Notes under the pieces: generated by a model
What the model saw: only the letters and a program-made list of their open reading frames with translations
What the model was told of the DNA's origin: nothing
The model's database searches: none
In this document: piece after piece, positions 1 through 8,490 of the stretch
Numbering within the stretch: position 1 is the stretch's first letter
How the letters are laid out: each line of letters begins with the position of its first letter
Made by a program: the position numbers and the translations under genes
Assembly (NCBI RefSeq): GCF_041200025.1
Contig: NZ_CP165628.1
Coordinates: 2,728,001-2,792,000 of the forward strand
Reading direction: 5' to 3'
Origin: Rouxiella sp. WC2420
GTDB lineage: Bacteria; Pseudomonadota; Gammaproteobacteria; Enterobacterales; Enterobacteriaceae
DNA: 64,000 bases

Positions 1-2
1 GC

Positions 3-86
3 AGCACCTGTAACGCGGAGATGCAAGAGGGCTCGCCCTGGAGACCTCTTGCCCGGTTCCGGCGCTGCCGGTTAATTGACCATTGA
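3..86 (+). CDS. C-terminal fragment of a gene cut by the left edge, possibly an ABC transporter ATPase
   Basis: An open frame enters from the left edge and stops at TGA 84-86, giving 27 residues that end in RCRLIDH. A tail with a cysteine, a basic stretch and C-x-L-I-D is common at the end of OppD/DppD/OppF-type ATPases, which carry a cysteine-rich C-terminal extension. The gene would converge on the amino-acid transporter at 217. The fragment is too short to prove a family, and a second frame is also open for 24 codons (stop at 73-75), so this is a weak call. Confidence 0.3.
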   Translation, partial: STCNAEMQEGSPWRPLARFRRCRLIDH

Positions 87-137
87 AATTCGTGAACCGG
101 AAAAACGGCTCAGAGTTTATCGGCCTTAGATATTGAC

Positions 138-189
138 CCTAAGAATAAAACTTAAGAATAAAGCTTAAGAATTAATCTTAAAAATTGCC
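138..189. repeat. four diverging copies of a 13-bp tandem repeat
   Basis: Four consecutive 13-base units start at 138, 151, 164 and 177. The first three share the core TTAAGAAT or CTAAGAAT and the fourth is decayed (CTTAAAAATT). The array is AT-rich and sits between the stop of the binding-protein gene at 217 and the fragment ending at 86. It does not form a clear terminator hairpin. It is either a slippage-generated spacer or a protein-binding array. Confidence 0.6.
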
Positions 190-216
190 TTTAGATTCCA
201 AATCTAAAATCTAAAT

Positions 217-1056
217 TCATTCCAACGGCTGGAACTTCAGACTGCTTAACGGTTGCACCTTGTCTTCTCGCACCATCTTGTAAGAGGTATTTGGCCCAAT
301 CCATTTATCCCAAATTTTGTCTATCTCACCCGAATCATCCATCGCTTTCAGACTGGCGTTAACCTTGGTCAGCAATGCAGGTTCACCCTGCTTCATGCCG
401 ATACCAATGGGTTCCAGCGCCATCGGGAACGAGGTCATGGCCAGATTGACACCCCCTGCCTTGGCCTGCTCAATCATTTTGATGGCGGTCATTGTGTTGG
501 TAACAAAGCCCACCGACTTATTCTGCTGCAGTGCCAGATAAGCCGACGCGGTGTCCTGGAAAGTAATCGCTTTGGCACCGGCCAGATAAATAGACTGCTC
601 AGACGTCGTGCCCTTGGTCGAACTAAGGCGTTTCCCTTTAAAAAAAGTGATCGGTTCGGCGGCGTTTTTATCTTTCACCACCAGCATCTCTTTCGCTACA
701 TAATAAGGATCGCTGAACTGAATCTGAGCAGCGCGGCTTTTGGTGTAGGCCAGATTGGCGATCAGCACATCGACACGCCCCGTGGTCAATACTGGAATGC
801 GCGCCTCAACCGAAGTCGGCATCAGATTGAGTTTCACGCCCATTTGTTTCGCCAACGCCCCACAGAGATCGACGTCCATGCCTACCAATTGGCGCGTCTG
901 TGGGTCCGGTGATGAAAAAGGTGGCACATCAGAATAAACGCCACAGTTTAACTGTCCGCGCGCCTGAATATCGCTGAGCATGTCGGCATGGGCCGAGAGG
1001 GTGTTCAGCGCAATTGGGCTTAACAGTAGTGCAAAAGACAGTGTTTTAATTTTCAT
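217..1056 (-). CDS. polar amino-acid ABC transporter, periplasmic substrate-binding protein
   Basis: This 279-residue protein has a clear Sec signal peptide (residues 1-24, cleavage after AHA). A family-3 solute-binding domain follows, beginning RGQLNCGVYSDVPPF and containing GMDVDLCGALAKQMG and the FSDPYYV motif of amino-acid binding proteins (GlnH/HisJ/FliY type). It would capture an amino acid in the periplasm for the two permeases and the ATPase encoded just upstream on the same strand. It is the last gene of the block, about 97 bp after the ATPase. The link to 5-oxoprolinase genes makes 5-oxoproline, glutamate or glutamine plausible ligands, but specificity cannot be read from sequence. 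Confidence 0.88.
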   Translation of the reverse strand: MKIKTLSFALLLSPIALNTLSAHADMLSDIQARGQLNCGVYSDVPPFSSPDPQTRQLVGMDVDLCGALAKQMGVKLNLMPTSVEARIPVLTTGRVDVLIANLAYTKSRAAQIQFSDPYYVAKEMLVVKDKNAAEPITFFKGKRLSSTKGTTSEQSIYLAGAKAITFQDTASAYLALQQNKSVGFVTNTMTAIKMIEQAKAGGVNLAMTSFPMALEPIGIGMKQGEPALLTKVNASLKAMDDSGEIDKIWDKWIGPNTSYKMVREDKVQPLSSLKFQPLE

Positions 1057-1153
1057 CAGTCATTTTCCCGAATAGTGTTCAAAATTAAGTGACAGCGTCA
1101 CAGATAATTAATGCAAGTTCATCAGAAACGGGTATAAAACCATCGACAATAAA

Positions 1154-1891
1154 TTAATGCTGGCGTAAATCACTCAAGAAACGTTGGGCGCGTGCATGTC
1201 CCGGTCGAGTAAAGAAACGCTCCGGCGGCGCTTTTTCGAGTATTTTTCCTTCATCCATAAACCAAATAGTATCAGCCACTTCACGGGCAAAATTCATTTC
1301 GTGAGTCACACACATCATGGTCATCCCTTCCTGCGCCAGCCCGCGCATTACGCTAAGTACTTCGCCGACCATTTCCGGGTCCAGTGCGCTGGTAGGTTCA
1401 TCGAACAGCATCACTGGTGGCTTCATCGCCAAGGCCCGCGCGATTGCCACACGCTGCTGCTGTCCGCCGGAAAGCTGCAACGGATAAGCTTCGGCCTTGT
1501 GCGCCAAACCAACACGTTCAAGCAACGCCATCGCCTCTTTACGAGCCTGTGATTTGCGAACGCCAAGGACTTTAACCGGCGAAATCATCACGTTTTCCAG
1601 CACTGAAATGTGCGGAAAAAGATTAAAGTTCTGAAACACAAATCCAATACGAGTGCGCAGCTGGTTTAAACGCGTGCTGGTGCCATTAATGTCCAATCCC
1701 TCAAACAGGATTTGTCCATTCTGAATCGGCTCCAGGCGATTCACCGTGCGAATCAGCGTAGATTTACCCGAGCCAGAAGGCCCGCAAACCACGACTACCT
1801 CACCACTGCGGATTTCTGCACTCAGGTCAGTCAGAGCCTGATATTCGCCATACCATTTATTGACCTGGTTAAACATGATTAGCGGGGTCAT
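1154..1891 (-). CDS. polar amino-acid ABC transporter ATPase (GlnQ/HisP type)
   Basis: This is a 245-aa cytoplasmic ATPase of normal family length. Walker A is GPSGSGKST (residues 37-45), the Q-loop lies in [11 protein letters not shown], the signature is [15 protein letters not shown], and Walker B is [12 protein letters not shown] with the switch histidine in [10 protein letters not shown]. These assign it to the polar amino-acid uptake ATPase family. It starts 9 bp after the preceding permease gene, so it is surely co-transcribed with the two permeases and probably with the binding protein downstream. Confidence 0.93.
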   Translation of the reverse strand: MTPLIMFNQVNKWYGEYQALTDLSAEIRSGEVVVVCGPSGSGKSTLIRTVNRLEPIQNGQILFEGLDINGTSTRLNQLRTRIGFVFQNFNLFPHISVLENVMISPVKVLGVRKSQARKEAMALLERVGLAHKAEAYPLQLSGGQQQRVAIARALAMKPPVMLFDEPTSALDPEMVGEVLSVMRGLAQEGMTMMCVTHEMNFAREVADTIWFMDEGKILEKAPPERFFTRPGHARAQRFLSDLRQH

Positions 1892-1900
1892 CTCTGCTCC

Positions 1901-2653
1901 TTATTGAATGATTTCAGGGGATAACGTGGATGAAGGTGTCACCGCCAATGCCCCTTGATGACGAATACGCTGCTGGGCAATACGCTTTTCAAGGCGATTG
2001 GCAACCCAGGTCAGGCTGAAACAAATCACGTAATAACTCAGCGCCACAATCGCGAACACCTGAAAAGGCTTGGTCAGTAACTGGTTGCTGACCTGATTGG
2101 CAGCAAAAGTCAGTTCCTGCACGTTAATCACATAGCCGAGAGTACTGTCCTTGATGATCGAAACCAGTTGGCTTATCAGGCTCGGCAAGGTGTTGTACAG
2201 CGCCTGCGGCAAAATAATCAGTCGGAAGGTTTTGAAATAGCTCATCCCCAGAGCTCGCGAGGCCTCGTATTGGCCGGGCGGCAGCGCCTGAATACCACCA
2301 CGCACAATTTCGGCAATATAGGCGCTTTCATAAATCACCAGCGTGCAGGCCATCGTGGCGAAACCGTTGATATCGTGGCCCAGCAACATCGGCACGCAAA
2401 AATAGGTCCAAAACACCACCATCATCAGAGGAATGCCACGGAATAGGTAAACCCAAATCGCAGAAACCACCCTGACAGTTTTGAACGGCGAGATACGCGC
2501 CATCGCCAGCAAAATACCCAATGGAACTGCGAACAGCATCGCCACCAGCGACAGCAGCAGCGTATTGGCCAAACCGCCGAGAGAACCGTGTGGGTACTGA
2601 CCGACTAAAAACAGCATCCAGTATTGATGCACAATGCTGAAGAAATCTGACAT
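1901..2653 (-). CDS. polar amino-acid ABC transporter permease (second)
   Basis: This inner-membrane permease of the HisM/GlnP family has about five hydrophobic segments. The ATPase-coupling EAA loop is EASRALGMSYFKTFRLIILP. I place the start at the ATG at 2653, which has AGG from GCGAGG nine bases upstream. A GTG two codons earlier (2659) abuts the stop of the preceding permease and is less likely. The C-terminus carries a short charged tail after the last membrane segment. It pairs with the permease at 2660-3370 to form a heterodimer. Confidence 0.9.
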   Translation of the reverse strand: MSDFFSIVHQYWMLFLVGQYPHGSLGGLANTLLLSLVAMLFAVPLGILLAMARISPFKTVRVVSAIWVYLFRGIPLMMVVFWTYFCVPMLLGHDINGFATMACTLVIYESAYIAEIVRGGIQALPPGQYEASRALGMSYFKTFRLIILPQALYNTLPSLISQLVSIIKDSTLGYVINVQELTFAANQVSNQLLTKPFQVFAIVALSYYVICFSLTWVANRLEKRIAQQRIRHQGALAVTPSSTLSPEIIQ

Positions 2654-2659
2654 GGCCAC

Positions 2660-3370
2660 TTACCTCGCCATAGCACGCTGAAAATGTCGGGCTACCAGTG
2701 CGCCGCCTCCCATCAACAGCAGTGAGAAAAACAGGTACGCCACCGAGGCCACCAGGTAAATTTCAAACGTTCTGAAAGTCTGATTCTCGATCTCACGGGT
2801 GACATAAGTGAGTTCTGCGACACCAATAACCATCGCCAGACTGGTATTCTTAAACAGCAGCACCGTGTGATTAATCAATGAAGGCAAAGCGTTACGCAGC
2901 CCTTGCGGCAAAATAATCAGCCGCATTGATTTCACATAACTCATGCCCAGCGCACGCGATGCCTCGGTTTGACCAGCAGGGATAGCGCGCAGCCCGCTAC
3001 GAATATCCTCGGAAAAATAGGCCGCCTGACAGAGACTCAGCGCCATCAAGGCGAAAATAAATTCGGCGTTCTGGTCGTTAATCCAGTCTTGCAACCCTTC
3101 CGGCAGCAGGGTTGGAATGGCGAAGTACCACATCATCAACTGCACTAAAGTCGGCACATTTCGATGATAGGAAACGTAGATACTGACCAGCGCGACGGCG
3201 ATACGTTTGTCGGTCAGGCGAATGACTACCAGCAACAGCGCCAGAATCATGGCCAACATCCACGAGCCAATCGCCAGCTTTAGCGTCAATTCAATGCCGT
3301 TTACCAGCATGCCGCCATACTGGCCCTGCATAACCGCGGCAATGTCAAAACTGTTCTTCAACGCAGCCAT
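2660..3370 (-). CDS. polar amino-acid ABC transporter permease (first)
   Basis: This 236-aa inner-membrane permease is of the HisQ/GltJ type. It has several hydrophobic helices and the coupling loop EASRALGMSYVKSMRLIILP, nearly identical to that of the neighbouring permease, as usual for paired subunits. A strong ribosome site GGGAGG lies five bases before the ATG. Its stop is followed almost at once by the second permease, so the two are translated together. It begins about 37 bp after the SDR gene on the same strand. Confidence 0.9.
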   Translation of the reverse strand: MAALKNSFDIAAVMQGQYGGMLVNGIELTLKLAIGSWMLAMILALLLVVIRLTDKRIAVALVSIYVSYHRNVPTLVQLMMWYFAIPTLLPEGLQDWINDQNAEFIFALMALSLCQAAYFSEDIRSGLRAIPAGQTEASRALGMSYVKSMRLIILPQGLRNALPSLINHTVLLFKNTSLAMVIGVAELTYVTREIENQTFRTFEIYLVASVAYLFFSLLLMGGGALVARHFQRAMAR

Positions 3371-3406
3371 TACGACCTCCCGTGAGCCAATAATTCAAAA
3401 CCTTTA

Positions 3407-4156
3407 CTAACCTGCATCACCCGGGCGCATGGTGGAAAGCCCGCCCGGCACTTGCAAGGTTGGAGTGATCTCGATGTTGCCGATATTGACCGCTATCGGC
3501 ATGGCAATGGCGAAAGCTACGGTGTCAGCAATATCTTTGGCGGTTGGCAGTTCGAAGCCGTCGATAAACTGCTTTTTCGCCCCCTCTTTGTCACCGGAAA
3601 CATTGCCGAAGATGTCGGTCGCTACCCGTCCCGGACAGATTTCGGTGACGCGAACCCGTTTGCCGTAGCAGTCCACCCGCAGTTGACGTGAAAGCGCATG
3701 TACGCCCGCCTTGGTGGCGTGATAAATCGAGTTACCGCCAAAGTTATAGATAGCGGCGATTGAAGTAATGTTGATGATATGCCCACGGTCACGTGCCATC
3801 ATTCCCGGTACGGTGAGGCGGCACAGGTGCAGCACGGCGCGCAGGTTAACGTCAACCTGCGCATCGACGTACTCTTCTTTTGCAGTGGCAATTGAACCGG
3901 GATGCGAGATGCCGGCATTATTGACCAACACGTCAATTTCAATTTCGCTGCACAGGCGGGTCAACGCATCAACATCGCTGACGTCAATAACATGAGGAAT
4001 ACAGCCGGTGCGGCTGGCCAGAGCGGCCAGTTCGCTTTCGCGGCGGGCGACGGCATGAACGGTCAACCCTTCCTTGCACAAACGCTCAACGATGGCTTCT
4101 CCCATTCCAGCTGAAGCTCCGGTGACCAACGCAACTTTATAATCTGAAAACGGCAT
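3407..4156 (-). CDS. short-chain dehydrogenase/reductase (YdfG-like)
   Basis: This is a 249-aa classical SDR. It has the nucleotide-binding TGASAGMG near residue 12, the NNAG motif, the catalytic serine in INITSIAA and the YHATK catalytic tyrosine/lysine pair. The family is NAD(P)H-dependent and acts on hydroxyl or carbonyl groups; the YdfG-like subgroup oxidises serine-type hydroxy acids. It sits between pxpA and the amino-acid transporter, which suggests a role with the imported amino acid, but the substrate is unknown. A Nac-like palindrome lies about 115-125 bp upstream, so this gene and the transporter could have their own promoter. Confidence 0.85.
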   Translation of the reverse strand: MPFSDYKVALVTGASAGMGEAIVERLCKEGLTVHAVARRESELAALASRTGCIPHVIDVSDVDALTRLCSEIEIDVLVNNAGISHPGSIATAKEEYVDAQVDVNLRAVLHLCRLTVPGMMARDRGHIINITSIAAIYNFGGNSIYHATKAGVHALSRQLRVDCYGKRVRVTEICPGRVATDIFGNVSGDKEGAKKQFIDGFELPTAKDIADTVAFAIAMPIAVNIGNIEITPTLQVPGGLSTMRPGDAG

Positions 4157-4268
4157 GATAATTCCTCTTTAATATTGCCGCAGATGCCCTTCCGGCGGCT
4201 GGCAGTGGAGATAGTTCGAATGTATCGGGTAATATCTTTTACGGATAAGACATAAAGGGTGTGTGGCA

Positions 4269-4283
4269 ATAAGGTCATCTTAT
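4269..4283. promoter_or_regulatory. candidate Nac (LysR-type) binding site before the SDR-transporter genes
   Basis: ATAAGGTCATCTTAT is an imperfect palindrome with a T-N11-A core and the ATA-N9-TAT spacing reported for Nac sites (ATA-N6-TNGTAT). It closely resembles the palindrome at 8448-8462. It lies in the 160-bp gap between pxpA and the SDR gene, where a second promoter would be needed. This is inference from pattern only. Confidence 0.45.
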
Positions 4284-4316
4284 GAAGCGTCACGCCCTTC
4301 TCTATCATGTTGTTAT

Positions 4317-5102
4317 TTAATTATTTAAAGACACTAGTTGCCGCGATAGCGGCCTAATTTGGCAGTCCGGCGTTTGTTCAATCTCTTGCCGAATGCGTTT
4401 TGCCAGCGCCACCGCCCCTGCGGTATCGCCGTGAAGCAAAATTGATGAAACCGCCATCGGTATTTTCACCCCTTCGATGCTGGTTAAGGTGCCTTCGGTC
4501 AACCATTGGCGGATACGCGCACTTATCGCTTGCGGGTCGTGGATCACCGCCCCCGGTTTGCCTCGGCTGACCAGCATTCCGTCAGTGTGATAGGCCCGGT
4601 CGGCCAATAGCGTGCAGGCAACTTTCATGTTCAGCTCTCGGGCGCAGCGTTCCACCGCATTACCCGCCGTGGTGCTGATAATCAAACTCGGGTCAAACGC
4701 CTTTACCGCCTGAAGCAGCGGCATCGCCAATGCCTCATCCTCTGCCGCCATATTGCCCAGCGCGCCATGAAAGCTCATATGGCTCAGCGGATAATCGGCG
4801 ACGCGAGCGAATCCAGCTAAAGCACCGAGCTGATAAATCACATATTTCGCCATTGTCTCGCCGTCTATCTGCATACGGCGGCGTCCAAAACCCATCAAAT
4901 CTGGAAAGCCGACGTGCGCGCCGAGATCGATGCCGAGTTCCTTGGCGCTGTTCACACTTTCGGCCATGGTGTTGGCATCTCCGGCATGAAAACCGCAGGC
5001 AATATTGGCCGAACTGATAATCGACATCAGCGATTTATCATCAGCGATACGATAGTCGCCAAAGCCCTCACCGAGATCGGCATTGAGATCAATTAAGCGC
5101 AT
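4317..5102 (-). CDS. pxpA: 5-oxoprolinase subunit PxpA (LamB/YcsF family)
   Basis: This is a 261-aa member of the LamB/YcsF family. It begins DLNADLGEGFGDYRI and contains ANIACGFHAGD and GAHVGFPDL, the family hallmarks. PxpA works with PxpB and PxpC in the cytoplasm to hydrolyse 5-oxoproline (pyroglutamate) to glutamate using ATP. It is the last pxp gene here, 14 bp after the BCCP-like gene. Length and motifs are normal. Confidence 0.93.
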   Translation of the reverse strand: MRLIDLNADLGEGFGDYRIADDKSLMSIISSANIACGFHAGDANTMAESVNSAKELGIDLGAHVGFPDLMGFGRRRMQIDGETMAKYVIYQLGALAGFARVADYPLSHMSFHGALGNMAAEDEALAMPLLQAVKAFDPSLIISTTAGNAVERCARELNMKVACTLLADRAYHTDGMLVSRGKPGAVIHDPQAISARIRQWLTEGTLTSIEGVKIPMAVSSILLHGDTAGAVALAKRIRQEIEQTPDCQIRPLSRQLVSLNN

Positions 5103-5116
5103 AAAAGGCTCCTAAG

Positions 5117-5524
5117 TTATTTATAAACAACAGCCTGCGGTTTAATTGAATACAGCACGCGGCCTTGCCCAACCTGTTCACCATTGCTGACTGCCAGATT
5201 GACTACCTCGCCGTCCAGCGGGCTGCGGATGGGCAATATCAGCTCTCCGGTCTGCAAAAAACCCAGACAATCACCGGCCTTTACTTGTGTGCCACAACCT
5301 AACGGCGCTTTTTCCTGCATCGGATGAGTGGCCCAAAACTGCCCTTTTTTGACCGCTTTGCACACTACCGACTCGGCCGGTTTAGCCAACGCTGCATTTG
5401 GAAAATGACTCTGGTCGGCACAGCGCAACCGCAGTAAAAAATCCTTACCACTAATTTCAATATTTCCCAGCCCGGATGCCTGCATTTTCTGGGCAATCTG
5501 GCGTATTTCGTTAATCGCTATCAT
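5117..5524 (-). CDS. AccB-like biotinyl/lipoyl-domain protein without the modified lysine
   Basis: This 135-aa protein resembles acetyl-CoA carboxylase biotin carrier protein. A short N-terminal helical region is followed by a hammerhead-type domain from about residue 60 (HPMQEKAPLGCGTQVKAGD, then SPLDGEVVNLAVSNGEQVGQG). Where AccB has the E-A-M-K-M biotinylation loop, this protein reads FLQTGELILPI, so the lysine is replaced by glutamate. It lies between pxpC and pxpA, where BCCP-like genes are known to occur. It probably has a structural role in the oxoprolinase, or is a decayed carrier; biotinylation looks impossible at the usual site. Confidence 0.75.
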   Translation of the reverse strand: MIAINEIRQIAQKMQASGLGNIEISGKDFLLRLRCADQSHFPNAALAKPAESVVCKAVKKGQFWATHPMQEKAPLGCGTQVKAGDCLGFLQTGELILPIRSPLDGEVVNLAVSNGEQVGQGRVLYSIKPQAVVYK

Positions 5525-5536
5525 CTTTCACCCTGA

Positions 5537-6499
5537 TTACGCATGACCCAGATTTTTTATCTGTTTCTCAACCTGTTGGAGATATTGCAGCTGCTCTTGC
5601 CAGGCTTTACGCGCTTGCGCAAAGTTGCACTCTACAAAACGAATACTGCGCCCCGGAGGGATTTGCCCCAGCAGCCATAAATCGGCCTCAATCACCGTGG
5701 CAAATTTCGGATAACCGCCGCTGGGTTGGGCATCACTCATCTGGATAATCGGCTGCCCGTTGTGCGGCACCTGAATGACTCCGGGGACGATGCCGTGAGA
5801 ACGCATTTCCATGGTTTCCAGCGCCACCAATGCTTTACCTTCGAGCCGATAGCCATAACGGTTGCTTTGCGGCGTGATTTTCCAGTCTTGTTGCCAAAAA
5901 CGCTGGCGTGAAGCTTCGGTATAAGCCAGATTTTCGCCAGCAGGCAGCACACGTATTGTTTGCACCTCAGCGCCGAGATTGGCAAACCTTAGCCACGGCG
6001 AGGCAATGCCGAGGTCAGTTTTCATCTTGCGCTGCGGCTCGACAGCCGACAGCTGGTCACCCTTTTGCAGTCCACGCCCTTTAAATCCGCCAAACGCCCC
6101 GCGCAGTTGGGTACTTCGCGATCCCAACACTTCAGGTACGTCAATACCGCCGGGAAGATGCAAATAGGCACGCGCCGAATGACGAGAAGCCTTAACCGTC
6201 AACCTTTGCCCAGCCACGGCCTGTGCCACCCACCATGGCGGCAGCAACTTGCCATCAAGCAGGATCTCGCCATCGTTGCCGGTTACCGCAAAGGCACAGT
6301 CTTTTAAAAAACGAACCTGAAAAGGAAACAGCGGAATTTCTATCGCCGCCGCACCGGATTCATTACCCAGCAGCAAATTCCCCAGTTGTAGCGCCAAGGG
6401 GTCCATCGCCCCAGCGCGACCCACGCCGTAGTTCAAACAACCGCTACGCCCTAAATCCTGAACGCTGGTTAGCGCCGTCGTTTTTTCAATTTCAATCAT
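5537..6499 (-). CDS. pxpC: 5-oxoprolinase subunit PxpC (biotin-dependent carboxyltransferase family)
   Basis: This 320-aa protein of the KipA/AHS2 fold has the family N-terminus TSVQDLGRSGCLNYGVGRAGAMD, the internal LPGGIDVPEVLGSRST and the C-terminal SDAQPSGGYPKFATV. It forms the PxpBC complex that handles ATP-dependent 5-oxoproline ring opening with PxpA. Its start overlaps the end of pxpB by four bases, indicating coupled translation. About 35 C-terminal residues after the conserved fold are charged. Confidence 0.92.
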   Translation of the reverse strand: MIEIEKTTALTSVQDLGRSGCLNYGVGRAGAMDPLALQLGNLLLGNESGAAAIEIPLFPFQVRFLKDCAFAVTGNDGEILLDGKLLPPWWVAQAVAGQRLTVKASRHSARAYLHLPGGIDVPEVLGSRSTQLRGAFGGFKGRGLQKGDQLSAVEPQRKMKTDLGIASPWLRFANLGAEVQTIRVLPAGENLAYTEASRQRFWQQDWKITPQSNRYGYRLEGKALVALETMEMRSHGIVPGVIQVPHNGQPIIQMSDAQPSGGYPKFATVIEADLWLLGQIPPGRSIRFVECNFAQARKAWQEQLQYLQQVEKQIKNLGHA

Positions 6500-7164
6500 G
6501 ACAGCACCTTCTTTACCCGAAATTGCAGGCTGTCACCGGGGCGCAGCATCACTGGAGGCGTGGCCGCCGCATTGAAAAACACATATTCGGTATGGCCGAT
6601 AGTGTTCCAGCCGCTGGGTCCGGCAGAGGCTGAAACGCCGGTTTGCACGCCACCAATCGAGACGGCACCGCCGGGAATGCTCATTACCGGTGTCTGTCGG
6701 CGCGGGGTGGCAATCGCCGGGTCCATGCCGCCGAGATAGCAATAACCGGGGTGGCTGCCCAGCGCATAAACTGGATACTGCGGTTGGGCATGACGGCGCA
6801 CTATTTCGGCGATACTCAGGCCGGTATACTCGGCGACGTCGCAAATGTGCGGTCCATATTCCCCGCCGTAATACACCGGCAGCTCAATGACTCTGCCCTC
6901 GAGAGTTTGCGCCTCACCGCGTAGCCATTCGGCCTGCAACGCCTCATACAGTGGCTCGAGTTCTTCCGGCGGCTGATGAAAAGTCAGCATCAGGTTATTC
7001 ATCCCCGGCACAGCTTCGGCCACCCATGGCCACTGCTTGACCTGAGTCGACAACGCCCAGATGCGCTGCTGATTTTCCAGACTCAACACACCGGGTGCTT
7101 CAAACAGCATCGCGCGGCTGCCGAGTTGACTGATAACCGGCTGTGTCAAGGTTTCAATCTTCAT
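6496..7164 (-). CDS. pxpB: 5-oxoprolinase subunit PxpB (KipI family)
   Basis: The protein is 222 aa in the form chosen here. It has KipI/AHS1 landmarks: VPGMNNL, GSHPGYCYLGG, TPRRQTPVMSIPGGAVSIGG and QTGV. I choose the ATG at 7164 because AGGGA stands seven bases upstream and it leaves a family-like N-terminus. Two earlier in-frame ATGs (7191, which overlaps the aminotransferase stop as TGATG, and 7182) lack a good ribosome site. It forms the PxpBC complex with the next gene. Confidence 0.9.
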   Translation of the reverse strand: MKIETLTQPVISQLGSRAMLFEAPGVLSLENQQRIWALSTQVKQWPWVAEAVPGMNNLMLTFHQPPEELEPLYEALQAEWLRGEAQTLEGRVIELPVYYGGEYGPHICDVAEYTGLSIAEIVRRHAQPQYPVYALGSHPGYCYLGGMDPAIATPRRQTPVMSIPGGAVSIGGVQTGVSASAGPSGWNTIGHTEYVFFNAAATPPVMLRPGDSLQFRVKKVLS

Positions 7165-7190
7165 GGCATGTTCCCTCGTCATGGCCGTCA

Positions 7191-8357
7191 TCAGGATAAG
7201 GACGCAAGGCCGCGTTTGAGTCGTACCAGACCTTCGACAATGATTTTCTGGCTGGCGGCGTAAGACAGGCGAATGTGTGATTCACCTGCTGCGCCAAACT
7301 CACTGCCGGGCCGGACGGCAATGCCGAAGTTGCGCAAGATTGCGACCATTTCCAGCGAGGGTATTGGCGCGGAATAAGAAGGGAAGCAGTAAAATGCCCC
7401 TTCCGGCTCGTTGAGTTTCAAACCGGGAATGGCATTGAGTCCGGCAATCATCAGTTTGCGGCGTTGAGCATAAATTTTGTGCATCTCCCGCACGTCTTGG
7501 GCACATTCTTCAATCGCCGTCAGTGCCGCGTACTGCACGGCGGTATTGACCGAGCCGTTTACCGAGTTGTGAATACGGGCGGCGGCGGCAATCATTTTTG
7601 CCGGACCAGCCAGATAACCGATGCGCCAGCCTGTCATCGCGTAGCTTTTGGAGAAGGTCTGGCAGTACAGAGTGCGGCCACGGAAGGCCTCTATTTGCAG
7701 CGCGGAGGTAAACGGCTTATCGGCAAACACCAGATCACTGTAGGCTTCGTCGGCAACCACAAAAGTATTGCTGGCCTTGACGATTTCGCCCAAGGCTTCG
7801 ATTTCTGCGCGCGAATGAACAATGCCGGTTGGGTTGCCCGGATTGCAGAAAACAAACAGCCGCGCGCCGCGCATAGCGGCTTCCAGCGCCTCAATGTCCC
7901 AATGCAAGTCTGGCTTGCAAGGTACAGGGACACAGATCCCCCCGGCCATATTGACCAAGTCGGCATACAGAGAATAAGTAGGATCGGGAATAACTACGCG
8001 ATCGCCGGGATTGACAATCGACAGGATGGCAGCAGAAAGCCCGCCCGTGCCACCGTGGGTCACCAAAATTTCGCTCGTCCCCACCTCGACGCCCGACTGA
8101 GTCGAAATCAGCCGAGCCAGCGCCAGACACAGCGGTTTTTCACCTGATTGCGGAGCGTAATGGGTCAGCCCCTGATTGAGGGCATCGGCAGCCGCTTTGA
8201 TAATACGCGGTGGCGTATCAAAATCAGGCTCGCCAACGGCAAGAGAGATAATATCCTGCGTAGTGGCCGGTTGCTGAACCCGCAACGATGTCCGCTCGAT
8301 ACGCAATACCGCTTGCGACGCCGTAAAATCTACAACTTCATCCTGCTGTGAAGACAT
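7191..8357 (-). CDS. pyridoxal-phosphate aminotransferase, class I/II
   Basis: This 388-aa fold-type I aminotransferase has NPGNPTG, the DEAYSDLVF aspartate that contacts the PLP ring nitrogen, the lysine Schiff-base motif SFSKSYAMTGWR and the C-terminal substrate-carboxylate arginine in SHIRLSYA. It is first in the minus-strand block, its stop overlaps the pxpB reading frame, and GAGGG precedes its ATG. It probably moves the amino group between the imported amino acid and glutamate or 2-oxoglutarate, in keeping with glutamate release by 5-oxoprolinase. Exact substrates cannot be told. Confidence 0.88.
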   Translation of the reverse strand: MSSQQDEVVDFTASQAVLRIERTSLRVQQPATTQDIISLAVGEPDFDTPPRIIKAAADALNQGLTHYAPQSGEKPLCLALARLISTQSGVEVGTSEILVTHGGTGGLSAAILSIVNPGDRVVIPDPTYSLYADLVNMAGGICVPVPCKPDLHWDIEALEAAMRGARLFVFCNPGNPTGIVHSRAEIEALGEIVKASNTFVVADEAYSDLVFADKPFTSALQIEAFRGRTLYCQTFSKSYAMTGWRIGYLAGPAKMIAAAARIHNSVNGSVNTAVQYAALTAIEECAQDVREMHKIYAQRRKLMIAGLNAIPGLKLNEPEGAFYCFPSYSAPIPSLEMVAILRNFGIAVRPGSEFGAAGESHIRLSYAASQKIIVEGLVRLKRGLASLS

Positions 8358-8447
8358 TTTGACTCACCCTCAAGTGTGCTGGTCGGTTAATACGGCCACT
8401 GTAGCCTGCCGTTGAATCAGCCAGTAAGAGGGTTTCCCTGTGTGGTG

Positions 8448-8462
8448 ATAAGAGAGTCTTAT
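8448..8462. promoter_or_regulatory. candidate Nac binding site before the aminotransferase-pxp genes
   Basis: ATAAGAGAGTCTTAT is a perfect palindrome with arms ATAAGA/TCTTAT. It fits both the LysR T-N11-A rule and the Nac pattern ATA-N6-TNGTAT with one difference. It lies 91-105 bp upstream of the aminotransferase start, between nac and its likely target operon. A sister site is at 4269-4283. Confidence 0.55.
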
Positions 8463-8490
8463 TAATGAGTTAAGCTGTTGTTAAACGTGA

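Noticed and set aside
253-912. Long plus-strand open frame opposite the binding-protein gene
   Set aside because: It is fully antiparallel to a well-supported gene, its product has no recognisable domain and is biased by the complementary codons; no ribosome site.
4063-4308. 81-codon minus-strand frame before the SDR gene
   Set aside because: Overlaps the SDR 5' end in another frame, no ribosome site or domain; the stretch is better explained as a control region with the Nac-like palindrome.
7464-8147. 227-codon plus-strand frame within the aminotransferase gene
   Set aside because: Antisense to a gene with all PLP-enzyme motifs; reads as a histidine- and arginine-rich shadow.
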